A DNA stretch of 64,000 bases from Anaerohalosphaera lusitana (GTDB lineage Bacteria; Planctomycetota; Phycisphaerae; Sedimentisphaerales; Anaerohalosphaeraceae), in the NCBI RefSeq assembly GCF_002007645.1, contig NZ_CP019791.1, positions 4,084,593 to 4,148,592 on the forward strand. The letters run 5' to 3'. Position numbers and translations under genes: made by a program. Shown piece by piece: positions 25,401-32,600 of this stretch (the first letter of the stretch is position 1; every line of letters starts with the position of its first letter). The notes below the pieces were generated by a model. That model was given only the letters and a program-made list of their open reading frames with translations. It made no database searches and was not told the DNA's origin.

Positions 25401-27623
25401 GACAACTTCGGCACCTGTGTCGTCAACAAGCGCTGGGTTGCCGCCAACTGCATCATCAATTGCTTCCTGAATGGTAGTGAAGCGACGTGCATCGTCACCG
25501 CCGACCTGTACAGCAGGCCAGAGGTCCGCGACGATTGTCATATTGTCCTGGTAGAACTCGACGGTCTGTGTGAGCTGTGTTGGGTCATAGACTTCATCCG
25601 CAACACCATCGCCGTCGAGGTCCTCACCCCATGTAGCGACCGACCAGCCCATATCAGGCAGCACGGTCACGTCATTTGCATCGGGCACCTGCGGGTCGTT
25701 CCAGGCTGTGTATGGAATCTCAGCGGCAGGGTCCATTTCGCCGTGCAGTTCGCCGTCGTCGTAATCCACATGCGTTGTGATCTTTGTCTGCCATGTGAAA
25801 GTATCGGCAGGAGCTTCGAGTTGGCGATAATACAGCTCTACCGTTGTATTGGCAACGATAGGCAGATTCAGGACGTGGGGTTCGGCCGGATCTACGGTTG
25901 CGAAAACATCAGGCGCAACTTCCACCTCAATAATATCAGGCGCAAGCACATCGACAACTACCGGGACTGCGGCGTTGCCATCTACGGTAACCATCCACTG
26001 GTCAACTACGTAACGTTCATCAGGATAAGAATTCTTAATTGGCAGCGCTGTAATGACAGCGACATCACCTTCAGGATAGCTGGCGCGAGTGGGATCTACC
26101 GCACCGCCAACGCCACCGTCTACCCTGGCACTGAGACGGCAGGTTCGAGAGTAAGTCACTTCGACTTCCTTGCTCGAATCCATCGTGATATCGAGCGTGG
26201 TGTCCACATAGTTAGCGTCGTTTTCGTCCAGTATCTGAACACCGTCCACGAACCAACCGGTAATGTTGTAAGGCGGAACAGGTGTCGCGGTGAGCGTAAC
26301 AATCTGCCCGTCGAGATACTCGGTGCCTGCCGGATCAGCAGTAATTTCGCCATTATCGCTGGGAACGAGTGTCAGCGTATGAAGTGCAAGCTCGAACTCT
26401 ACAGTCACCTCAACCGAACCGCTTGCGGGGAGGGTGACATAATTTGTATTGTTCTGGGAACTGTCGTCGTCGGTATTTGTCCACTGTGCAACCCGGTAAT
26501 CCTGGTCAGGACTTGCAACCAGTTCTACACGACTGAAGGCGGGCAACTGCTGGCCGGTGGGATAATCCGGGCTGAGTGTACCGTTGCCGCCCACAACAGT
26601 TGTGGTCAGGGTGACCATTCCCGGTGCGCCTGTGTCAGGGTAGTGATAACCCATGTCAATGGCATTCTCGTCAGGCAGGCTGGAGGTATTTGTCGTGTAG
26701 CCGATACCGACACTTGTCAGATCGCTTATGACGCCGTAGCCCTCGTCGATACATGGACTGTCCTGCACCTGGCCGGCAGAAGTCTGGCTGAGATAGTAAG
26801 CGCCTTTCGGGCCGGGCGTGAACAGGGGATCGCCGTCAATGTTGCCCATACCGTCATAAGCGGACTTGTCAGATACTCTGGAGTAATCCGCAGAACAGCC
26901 TGCCATATCCACGTCATTGTCGCTGAATATCGAGTTCTTGATCTGGGGTGCTGAGCTCGCGTCGGCAACAATACCGCCGCCGGCACTGTTAACGATGGTA
27001 ACATTTGAAATGCTCGGCGAACTTGCGTAGCAGTCTATCGCACCGCCGGAGGTCGCCGCAAAATTACCATCAAAAAGACAATTCGTTATAGTGACGTTCG
27101 ATTCGTACAGCTCCAGCGCACCGCCGGCACGTTCTGCGCCATTGTTGATGAACACACAGTCAACAACAAATGAGCCGCTCTGATAGAAGTCTATCGCACC
27201 GCCGTCGTAAGAGACGTTGCTGTCGAACACACAATTGGCAATGGTCGGTGAACTGGCTTCACATTCGATTGCACCGCCGAAACTGGCATCATAGCAATTC
27301 CTGATGGTGAAACCTTCGAGCCTTGAAGTCTCGAGTTCGCCATTGTGGAAATAGAACGCCCTGGCAGCGGAACCACCGTCGATAATACAGTTGTCCGGAC
27401 CGTTGGCACTCTTGACCGTAATGGCCTTGCCGTTGAAATCAATTTCAAAGAATCCCGGACCGGCATAAGTACCGTCCGCGACCGTTACCACATCGCCGTC
27501 AACAGCAGCATCGATCGCAGTCTGGATCGATGTGTATTGGGACGGCACATTCAGTTCCGCTGCGGCAGCTAAACCGGCAAAACTGAAAACAAACGCGATT
27601 GCGACCAGCAGGCCTCTTTTCAT
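16485..27623 (-). CDS. Giant secreted beta-helix protein with embedded subtilisin domain and dockerin-like module
   Basis: 3712 residues from the ATG at 27623, which has AAGGG upstream and begins a clear signal peptide (MKRGLLVAIAFVFSFAGLAAAA); in-frame ATG 27659 is an alternative. Four parallel beta-helix modules start near nt 27560, 25500, 23915 and 19765. Each opens with an I-Q-x-A-I-D-x-A-x-D-G-D-type motif, continues with GGAI/GGGI repeats and ends in a DPLF...YYLSQ...DxGYHY cap. InlB/bacterial-repeat-like strands (WYGTDDDS-type) separate them. At ~21870-21570 lies an inhibitor-I9-like prodomain, then an S8 domain with Asp2054 (VDSG), His2099 (HGTACAG) and Ser2283 (GTSSACP). A dockerin-like pair is at ~17880-17675 and a ~395-residue fibronectin-like end follows. 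Inferred: a cell-surface or released adhesin or glycan-binding protein that can process itself or neighbours. No membrane anchor is visible. Confidence 0.85.
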   Translation of the reverse strand: MKRGLLVAIAFVFSFAGLAAAAELNVPSQYTSIQTAIDAAVDGDVVTVADGTYAGPGFFEIDFNGKAITVKSANGPDNCIIDGGSAARAFYFHNGELETSRLEGFTIRNCYDASFGGAIECEASSPTIANCVFDSNVSYDGGAIDFYQSGSFVVDCVFINNGAERAGGALELYESNVTITNCLFDGNFAATSGGAIDCYASSPSISNVTIVNSAGGGIVADASSAPQIKNSIFSDNDVDMAGCSADYSRVSDKSAYDGMGNIDGDPLFTPGPKGAYYLSQTSAGQVQDSPCIDEGYGVISDLTSVGIGYTTNTSSLPDENAIDMGYHYPDTGAPGMVTLTTTVVGGNGTLSPDYPTGQQLPAFSRVELVASPDQDYRVAQWTNTDDDSSQNNTNYVTLPASGSVEVTVEFELALHTLTLVPSDNGEITADPAGTEYLDGQIVTLTATPVPPYNITGWFVDGVQILDENDANYVDTTLDITMDSSKEVEVTYSRTCRLSARVDGGVGGAVDPTRASYPEGDVAVITALPIKNSYPDERYVVDQWMVTVDGNAAVPVVVDVLAPDIIEVEVAPDVFATVDPAEPHVLNLPIVANTTVELYYRQLEAPADTFTWQTKITTHVDYDDGELHGEMDPAAEIPYTAWNDPQVPDANDVTVLPDMGWSVATWGEDLDGDGVADEVYDPTQLTQTVEFYQDNMTIVADLWPAVQVGGDDARRFTTIQEAIDDAVGGNPALVDDTGAEVVPAVPAEEVVIADGVYKGEGNVDLEFNNKLINLKSASEDPTKCIIDCEGAATGFIFDEIDGANVEGISVINGSGGAVQINGIAAPAFTNCIFRACTGNNGGAVSLYYPEDPQPVVDGYQATFDEIVAGLPDGTDPLTDPAATAAYIDWSIATNLADPDLEFFPAVINTIMAENQAGGRGGAVYAELGPIGVYDCLITQNTSGDVGGACYFSTSDSEVQFCTVVANRGADQGGDRGIKGGIGAENSAPVISHCIIGYSDGSMDRPWGFGRGDDVFGCQVDWSVVENIGGDEAVDMAHISTADPQFAVGPMWTAEQLALTDGLGTEIDLNTFYLSQPPTHPVTSPAYNAGNPEENLWNQLVGTAGSGLTGNETTRITGGGDGQRADYGYHYPVNTNDDIMRTITLRVLNEGGSMTYEYFDAVTGETSPDEPDNVVTYDNPVTLTVSPGTVIDLEALPEDKYRVYQWYGTDDDTTFETMNTATVYEDGQEVALEFEITHREIIYVPTQYPDIQRGIDAARDGDVVIVSPGTYRLPITIIGKDIVLSGEFPDDPDRWPIIDVGGEAYNGITVIGSYFLEDRSGSSLVNGFKVRNAQFDQGSAPPAVGEGALGNDGRDSYGGGVIVYGDHTIRNCQISDCYKRGQDATGGNNGGNNVPDGGDSGWGGDSGGGGIHIAVGEPLFEKVTVEGCFVEAGSGANGGNGGTYGRGGDGGCPGEALGGAVYIGGGTRFANDDLTAPTFVDCVFRNNFARGSNGGNGGSRGGQGGRNGYGGIVTVVADIEGTYVDPARPQGDPRLYTAKGGAIYAQPETEPNFVGCEFVNNWTESGMSGVGQGLMQPMESYYVPTAGGGVFVALEAKADFTDCVFEGNENAFYGEDFTGYGGALCTGLDYDYEIGPLAGEEITPSIDVTLDTCVFDGNASTIGGATYGANIVHLDIADCNYVNNSAYLAGGAMIFKTLDANMADTIFQGNNAYESAVADSDHAFAIGDQEVLNRGVGGGFIAANSDFWGENLEITENSASGSGGGVYLAGHPKSLVTPQISVPVRSWLKNCLIADNEAGASGAGVFVNFEHDGNLRNCTIANNSVMGGESLGGGLYIAYGSRVDVKDSIIWRNKASSGAQITLDSQSFVIADETVDYFSSLDIDYADVGPFPDPNDIQLHDAFAGTNDMSNVLTPSTESIATVVDKDEIFNRFQTQDRVKVMVTLRDAAELIGSTNFTSDVAREALRAEVTQRIDNVIVNMGAHELQLRNRCENIPVFSGEVTQTGYDKLRTNSNVAFIEPVRQVRPALRQAIPQGNAEVVRQFYNGEGASVAIVDSGVDYTHTMLGGDPAADVQFPNEKVIGGYDTGNGDADPFPAGEPHGTACAGIAGGWLGEVEDYIGGVAYNAGIYALKMTDDAGMWWTDAGVQAWDWCVTHQYDDPDRPIVVISNSWGGFIPYEDEERADRENPALAAAAQVATSAGISVFAASGNFKEYLPVGISTPSALSKVVSVGALYDTTGEVTEYSQTGELLDILAPADPVYTTDIVGEGGYDPGDYFPFFNGTSSACPFAAGCVASIQSAALDKLGDFLTPGQIKELLVTTGVPTPDGTYPEIVKPAVDLGAAIINLVGAPPIEVDDGSYINGEQIFGWDPNTDFFDDPAVDVGNSFVADPLFVGDYYLSQVEAGQLETSPAVDRGSGYVFDPGIELADFHTRTDGVNDEGIVDMGYHHFDTQLTEYELTTELNYPETMLDGDYVITPEQGTYIQYKTVKLQIEPELPEGFAVRWTGTNDDDVAGPVNYVTMDEDKHVTAEIYSLWPILVVEVLTDNGTVSIKEPDGTLTPAGVTVHQDGDVVNLVAHPDNPSHRIKWYGTDDDSASSVQNSVTIDGNTTVQVKFYEPRTIEVAGDFTELQYAIYDAQDGDIITLQPAEYTPIQGLHLVIDKAITIQSMNPDDPETVANTIIRNCGFIVAETDRSTVFNGLTILDAHYISPSGCPGLTPCNPLPDGKNGEPITGGAFEFVEDASATVKNCRIESCSVTAGHGGDGGQGGDGGWGGWAHGGAAYVGPGGSPKFVNCEFIDNEATGGNGGNAGNGGVRGGSWDEIHNPWPDWDYGPYIEYWKYSGYGGAVYCDEQSTPEFVDCYFSGNTAHGPTTGQGVIPAGHYQIETYGGAIYAATGSSPKFTNCVFDNNEADREGQQVEHHDEPTTTEDPFFAFGGAIAFEHECKIELIDCDFDGNTAHNGGAIYAEWADPQVTDCNFVNNSSYNGGALYYNNGRFTVDNTRFHGNVAAIESGLGGAIYGADANSVLTNISLLDNSASGSGGGIFLYGSGKTTVENALIANNTAGRDGGGFSANWYAKAWLNNCTIADNQATRENSLGGGLSVSYGSEVDVLYSIIWDNSASIGASASVMSDYQYDKVPSTLTIDYTDVWNGLANLNVGEDCTLNWGDNNFGADLATSDPLFAPGPMGDYYLQQPPLQEKTSPAVDYGDISALEVGLHTRTTNTLPTSTDQGRLDLGYHYVPSEQGMPEQCRICDLDRTWDSVGSVDTMDFMYLADNWLFDNCGPANDWCNGADFTVNGKVDLEDLAEFASCWLALDTRAPLPDPAEWAPSLEPHIREIDGVDMIYMGAQESFDSWSGYDGGMMYEFECLNYAPFSRLLPENRADWTPAIRAEFQDPNYVSDYVQDFDFQFRTRAVDPRGNTTGWSGIRVAGAEVRPEVRWIRTPQSVYAGVTPVELYAEAVELDANGDPILDENDEPILDADADYYFAFYRRPAAGGLWELAGDRPEIIDPESNPDDITYLGMLDSQSWIWDESVDYGFTQTFTYSGSACVDFGDHLVLGEDWDYKVVVTKVVGDLRTTGALTTTVTIGTSDDAGDFTAPLPNPPVWTTEPVYYSDNDGSWHYMAVEPVADEESPAAPIIYHFQDNIEFDTMRRTDDDTLARPPYVLRIGGTPSSTRRYRVRTGTVINWPDGTLKRINWGDWTTYNLISPL
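17675..17880 (-). other. Dockerin-like EF-hand pair in the giant protein
   Basis: Two ~24-residue repeats (DxxxSVDTMDFMYLADNWL and ADFTVNGKVDLEDLAEFASCWL) separated by a Cys-containing linker (CGPANDWCNGAD). This is the dockerin-like form common in Phycisphaerae secreted proteins. The first Ca2+ loop is degenerate; the second keeps D, N, D and D at ligand positions. Confidence 0.75.
20600..21870 (-). other. I9-like prodomain plus S8 subtilisin domain inside the giant protein
   Basis: Residues ~1918-2342 of the giant protein. VKVMVTLRD and FSGEVTQ...VAFIEP resemble the inhibitor-I9 propeptide of subtilases. The S8 core then shows VAIVDSG, HGTACAGIAGG, VISNSWGG, FAASGN (oxyanion Asn) and GTSSACPFAAG. 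The insertion splits a beta-helix cap: an IDYADV strand stands before it and the matching DPLF...GDYYLSQ cap after it (nt ~20480-20400). Confidence 0.85.
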
Positions 27624-27695
27624 AACAGCACCCTTGAAAAAACCTAAATTTTTACTCATTGAAAAGTCCAAATTGCCAAATTCAAAAACAAATTA

Positions 27696-27776
27696 ACCAC
27701 CTTTATACACAAAGGGCACAAAGATAATGCCCTCAATGCAAAATCCGTCGCCTTGATATCGGAAAATCTGGGTGGT
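27696..27776 (-). promoter_or_regulatory. Candidate structured 5' leader of the giant gene
   Basis: In the minus-strand leader three nested pairings are possible: ACCACC (27701-27696) with GGTGGT (27776-27771) as outer stem, AGGGCA/TGCCCT (27733-27728 with 27718-27713), and TCCG/CGGA (27763-27760 with 27747-27744). Together they would form a three-way junction. It does not show the conserved GEMM (c-di-GMP-I) blocks. Confidence 0.3.
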
Positions 27777-27789
27777 AAGTTTAGCCATG

Positions 27790-27819
27790 AATATACCAAA
27801 ACGCGCGCGCAAAAGTCAA
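27790..27819 (-). promoter_or_regulatory. Sigma-70-type promoter of the giant beta-helix gene
   Basis: On the minus strand TTGACT (27819-27814), 18-base spacer that includes an alternating GC run, and TATATT (27795-27790). This predicts a ~160-base untranslated leader. Confidence 0.5.
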
Positions 27820-28244
27820 GCCCAATCGGAGGGAGCCCGATATTATAGGACGGTTATACGGATTAGCAGGCCCTACAACCCCTTCGTCCCATATTGTCGC
27901 TTCTATCAGTACTAAGGTAAAAGAAAACGGCATGAGGATATGGGCAGATGCCTCAAAAATGATGATTTCTGCAGATTTCTCGAATTCATCAGCTTTCAAC
28001 ACTCAAAAAACGGTCAGAGGATGATTTGAGCTTCAATGCCTATTCAGTAGATTATTTTTCGCTTTGGCGATTTTTTTTAGGCATTTGTACGAATCAACTG
28101 TTTTTGGGTCCTATAATCATTTGCGCAGGCTGGGTAGGCTTTTGTCGTAACTTATCATTAAACCGAAAGATCGCACTTTTTATCCTGTGGTGTTTGTGGT
28201 AAAAAATCAGTCACGTTCAACATTTCAAGGACAGGGATCAAGAT

Positions 28245-29522
28245 ATGAATCTGATTTGCAACAAATCCAGGATCAAGGGCAGAGTGCCTGTACCCGCTTC
28301 AAAGTCGCACACGATCAGGGCGGTCGCGGTCGCGTCGCTGGCGCATGGACGGAGCATCATACAAAAGCCGCTGGTATCCAGCGACACGCTCAGCTCGGTC
28401 GAATGCTACCGCAAACTGGGCGCTGAGATCGACACCAGCAGCAATGATGCGTGGATCGTCGACGGGACGGAGGGCAGGATCCCTGTGTCATCGGCGCGGA
28501 TCGACGTAGGTAATTCGGGGACCACGCTGAGGCTGGCTATTTCTTCGGCAGCACTGGCGGATGAGGGCACGTTTTATTTTACGGGTGACAAGCAGATCCG
28601 GTCTCGGCCCATACAGCCGCTGCTTGGGGCACTGAATGACCTGGGAGCCAGGGCCGAATCGGTAAACGGAGACGGCAAGGCTCCGCTGGAAGTAACGGGT
28701 ACTCTGCGGGGCGGTAAAACGCATATCGAGTGCCCGACGAGCCAGTACCTTTCAAGTCTGCTGATGGCTGCGCCGCTGGCGGGAGGCGAGACGGAAATCG
28801 AAGTCGGGCTGCTGAATGAGCCCGATTATGTGCGGATGACGCTGGACTGGCTCGACAGGCAGGGGATAAATTACGAGAATGACAATATGAAGCGTTTTCA
28901 TATAACCGGCGGTCAGCGGTATAGTGCGTTTGAGGGCCGGGTGGCTGCGGATTTTTCGAGCGCCACTTTTTTATTGTGCGCGGGTGCGATACTGGACGCG
29001 GACATTTTGCTGACGGGACTGGATTTTTCCGATTCGCAGCCGGACAAGGCTGTGGTTGACTATTTGCGTAAGATGGGCGCGGACATCACCGTCGGGCCAG
29101 AAGGCGTGGCGGTGCGGAACTCGCGTCTGCGGGGAGTCGAGATAGATATGAACGGAACGCCGGACGCGCTGCCCGCGATGGCGGTGACCGCGGCGTTTGC
29201 GGAAGGTGAGACGCGCCTGGTCAACGTTCCGCAGGCGAGGAACAAGGAGACCGACCGGATTGACTGCATGGCTCGCGAGCTTGCAAAAATGGGAGCTTCG
29301 GTCGAACAGCTTCCGGACGGACTTATTATTCGGGGCGGCGGTGTGCGGGCTGCACAGGTGGACGGTCATCATGACCATCGTATAGTGATGGCGCTGGCGA
29401 TGGCGGGGATGGCGGTCGAGGGGGAAACCGTGATCACGACCGCTGAGGCGATGAACGTCACGTTCCCGGATTTTGTCACGCTGATGGATCGGCTCGGGGC
29501 GAATCTGCGACTGGAAGGTTGA
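28245..29522 (+). CDS. aroA: 3-phosphoshikimate 1-carboxyvinyltransferase (EPSP synthase)
   Basis: 425 residues, normal length. It transfers enolpyruvyl from PEP to shikimate-3-phosphate, the sixth shikimate step, in the cytoplasm. Conserved residues: K20-S21 and R25 in PASKSHTIRA, the PEP loop GNSGTT at 89-94, R121 in QIRSRPIQPL, the catalytic D307 in GTPDALPAM, and RNKETDRI at 332-339. The loop is GNSGTT where many enzymes have GNAGTA. The start has AAGGACAGGG upstream. It is monocistronic, between the divergent giant gene and the convergent secretin gene. Confidence 0.94.
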   Translation: MNLICNKSRIKGRVPVPASKSHTIRAVAVASLAHGRSIIQKPLVSSDTLSSVECYRKLGAEIDTSSNDAWIVDGTEGRIPVSSARIDVGNSGTTLRLAISSAALADEGTFYFTGDKQIRSRPIQPLLGALNDLGARAESVNGDGKAPLEVTGTLRGGKTHIECPTSQYLSSLLMAAPLAGGETEIEVGLLNEPDYVRMTLDWLDRQGINYENDNMKRFHITGGQRYSAFEGRVAADFSSATFLLCAGAILDADILLTGLDFSDSQPDKAVVDYLRKMGADITVGPEGVAVRNSRLRGVEIDMNGTPDALPAMAVTAAFAEGETRLVNVPQARNKETDRIDCMARELAKMGASVEQLPDGLIIRGGGVRAAQVDGHHDHRIVMALAMAGMAVEGETVITTAEAMNVTFPDFVTLMDRLGANLRLEG

Positions 29523-29647
29523 CTGGAATACTGTATCTGATTGCTCATTACTGCCACGCGTATTAAGCATCGGTGTTTATCGTACAACCCGCCATTGCTG
29601 TGTGGACAGTGCTTCACTTCAGCACGATACATTTGCAACCATTAAAA

Positions 29648-29675
29648 AAGGGAGCGTTTTTCAACGCTCCCTTAT
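29648..29675 (-). terminator. Terminator of the secretin gene
   Basis: AAGGGAGCGTT / AACGCTCCCTT hairpin; on the minus strand it is followed by six T, about 20 bases past the secretin stop. Confidence 0.75.
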
Positions 29676-29695
29676 AGTAGCTGCTGTGTGAGATG

Positions 29696-32600
29696 CTATC
29701 TCAGGCCTGCCATCGCATCCTCTTCGACTTCGTCCTTGAGCAGGATGGTCGGTTTGACGAGAATGATAAGTACCTGTTTATCGTCTACCGTGCTGCGGTT
29801 GCTGAAGAATCGGCCGAGTACCGGTATCTTGCTCATGAGCGGTACACCAGCTTCGATTTCACGTTCTGCAGTCAGGGTAAGGCCGCCCAGAACAACCGTA
29901 CCTCTGTCAGGTACGTTGACGCGTGTTTCGACAGATTTTGTCTGCGTGATGGGAAGATCAAAATTAAGTGTCTGCTCTTCACCACCAATAAAGCCGACCG
30001 TCTCGCCGTCAACTTCACTTCCGATAAGCCGGTCATCCAAAAAGGCCATAATCCGCATGACTACATATTTGCGATCCGCGGTAATGGTCGGAGTCACATT
30101 CAGGTTCACACCCGTTGTCAACGTCGAAACCTCAGCAGTGAAATACTGGCTCGTGAGGGTGTCATCTTCGCCGACCGCGGTAGATTCAGACTCGAAGGTG
30201 TAATTCGATATATAGTTGGTGTCCGTATTGACGTTTATACGAGCGGGTTCACCACTAATAACAGTGACCTTCGGTGCTGTAAGGGTTCTGGCATTCTGAT
30301 GTGCCTGGGTAGCTCGGATGACGAAATCAACCGCCAAGTCATCTAAAGAACCACCAGTTCGGCCCCATGAAAAGTCTGTTTCAAATGACGGATTAGTTGC
30401 CCCTACACTACCAAGGGAGGAAGAAATACCCGTTGCTTCGGGCTGTGTCGTCTGGAAAGATCCTTGATCGATTTCTATCTCACCAATATTTCCGCCGAAC
30501 TTAAGGCGTGCAATATCGACGTCCAGGCCCACATCTTCGAGGAAGTTTTCATCCGCTACGATGAACCTTGTTTCGAGCGAGACCTGATTGTCAACGATGG
30601 TTCGCATTTTGTCGAGGAACTCCACGATCTGTTCATGTACTTCCGGGGTCTGCCAAATGATCAGACGTTGTGTTCCGAAAGGCCTGATGGTACCTTCACC
30701 ATAGGTTATTTCGTCGGTCGTGGTTCCACCAAGACCGCCGCCCTGACCGATTCCGCCCTGGTCATCGTCAACGTAGTCTTCATCCCAGGTTTCGGGTTTT
30801 ATCTGTGTGATATTGCCTATCAACTCATACAGGCGCTGGTAGTTTCCGCCGCCACCGCCGTAACCGCCACGACCGCCGCCACCGTAGCCACCGCCGCCGC
30901 CGTAGCCACCGCCACCGCCGCCGTAGCCGCCACCGCCACCGCCGTAGCCGCCGCCACCGCCGAAACTGCTGCCGCCGCCGTAGCCGCCGCCACCGCCGAA
31001 GCTGCTGCCACCGCCGTAGCTTCCGCCACCGCCGCCATAGCCGCCGCCGCCACCGTAGCTTCCGCCACCGCCGCCGTAGCCGCCGCCACCACCATAGCCG
31101 CCGCGACCGCCGCCCATGCCGCCGTACTGCTGCACCGGCGCACCGACGATCTCACTAACATCGTAAATTTCCGTATAGTAAGAAGCGGGCAGCGAATCTT
31201 CTGTCGCAATGGTAATCGTACCAGCCTCTACAGCGTAACCGATGTCCGCGAGGCCTTCGCCTACAGACTGCAGTACTCGCTCAAGACCGGTTTTGAGGGG
31301 TATCGACCTGAGGCCTTGTCCGGACAGACCAATAGCTTCTTCCTGGCCGATAAAGGCGTTGTTGATAAGATCCTTCCAAAGCACAGTGATGGGCAGTGGG
31401 GGATCGACAGAATTTATAATGATATCGATAGCATCCGCAAACGTCGTATCTTCGGTGAGCTCGGAGAGATCTACAACTTCCTCAAGCTGCTTGTAGACGG
31501 CTGCATCTGCAGGGCTTCGTCCTTCGAACTCTTCTTCCTTGCGCCGCTCAGCAAGTTCTTTCCAGTTCCTGGGATGGCGCATTTCCTTTGAATAAGGGAT
31601 CGACGCTTTGCCTGCTTCGAGGAACAGCTTGTATTCCTGTTCGTCTGCTTCCTGCATGGTAGCAAGCTGCTTTCTCCAGCGAATCGTATCTTCGAGCGAG
31701 TGCTTGAGAATCAGTGCCCGATCATTAGTCGGGTCCAGTGCGAGCACCTGCTCGACCTGGCCGAGCGCCTCTTCGTACCGCTGTTCTTCCTGGAAGGTTA
31801 TAGCGTTCTGGAGGTATGTCTCGATCGCCTGCTGGCGCTGCTGTTCGACTTCTTGCCTTTGTTCGCGGGCCACTTCCTGAGCCTGCTTAAGTTCTTCCTG
31901 CTGCTGAGCGGCATTGTAAGCCTGCTCGCTGGTATTGATAGTCTGAGAAAGAGCGTCGAGCTCGTTCTTCATCTCGGTATAAAGCGAGTTGCCAAGAAGC
32001 AGACGGTTCTTGTTGAGCACTGAATAGGCCTTGGCCAGTGACTGACGGGCATCAGAAAATTCATTCTCAGCAAGATATTCGTTCGCCTGCTGTGTGGCGT
32101 TTTTGACAACCGCGCGGGTGTAGCTGATCTGTATGTTGCGTTTGCGTGCGACGTAATCCGTGTAGGAATCTTCTTCGGATCGGGGCTGCTCGGGGACAAC
32201 TTCCTGCTGGGTCGGGACGACCTGAGTTTCTGTCTCGACGGGCTCGACCGCTGCAACCTTTTCGTCTGCTGCGAGCTGAGCGTATTGTGCGGGCGTGCGG
32301 CCGTTCATGGTAATATCAATATCTGCCGCTACGAGCTGATCAAAGCCTGCTTTAGCAGATTCGTAATCGCCTGCCTCGTAGAGCTTGATGCTGTCTTCGA
32401 ACAGCTGCTCCATTGTCTCTTTGTCAGCCTGCTGGTTCTGGGCCTGAATCTGTGCCGTGTATTCACTAACGCTGGCCAGGACTTCCTCCCGCTCTTCGGC
32501 GGTGAGGTATGGGCTTTTGACGACCATTTCAAGTTCCTCTTTGGCCGACTGATAGTCACCTTTCTGTGCCAGCTCTTCACTGGCGGCCAGTTTCTGGGCG

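Larger units (their letters stand above)
27624..28244. other. 621-base divergent region between the giant gene and aroA
   Basis: It holds a good minus-strand promoter (27790-27819), a leader of ~160 bases with complementary blocks, and about 400 bases toward aroA without a recognisable gene. A TCGC/GCGA hairpin followed by eight T lies near 28056-28078 (plus strand). No open frame here has coding character. Confidence 0.6.

Noticed and set aside
17600-27500. Long plus-strand open frames opposite the giant gene
   Set aside because: They are antisense to a continuous, domain-bearing minus-strand frame, have no ribosome-binding sites and show no recognisable domain.
27624-27790. c-di-GMP-I (GEMM) riboswitch before the giant gene
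   Set aside because: The conserved GGCAAACC and ACGCAAAG-type blocks are absent.
27781-28002. 73-codon minus-strand frame upstream of the giant gene
   Set aside because: It covers the best promoter of the giant gene and shows no coding character.
30844-31122. CRISPR-like or satellite array
   Set aside because: The repeats are an in-frame glycine/tyrosine-rich coding tract of the secretin, with no spacers.
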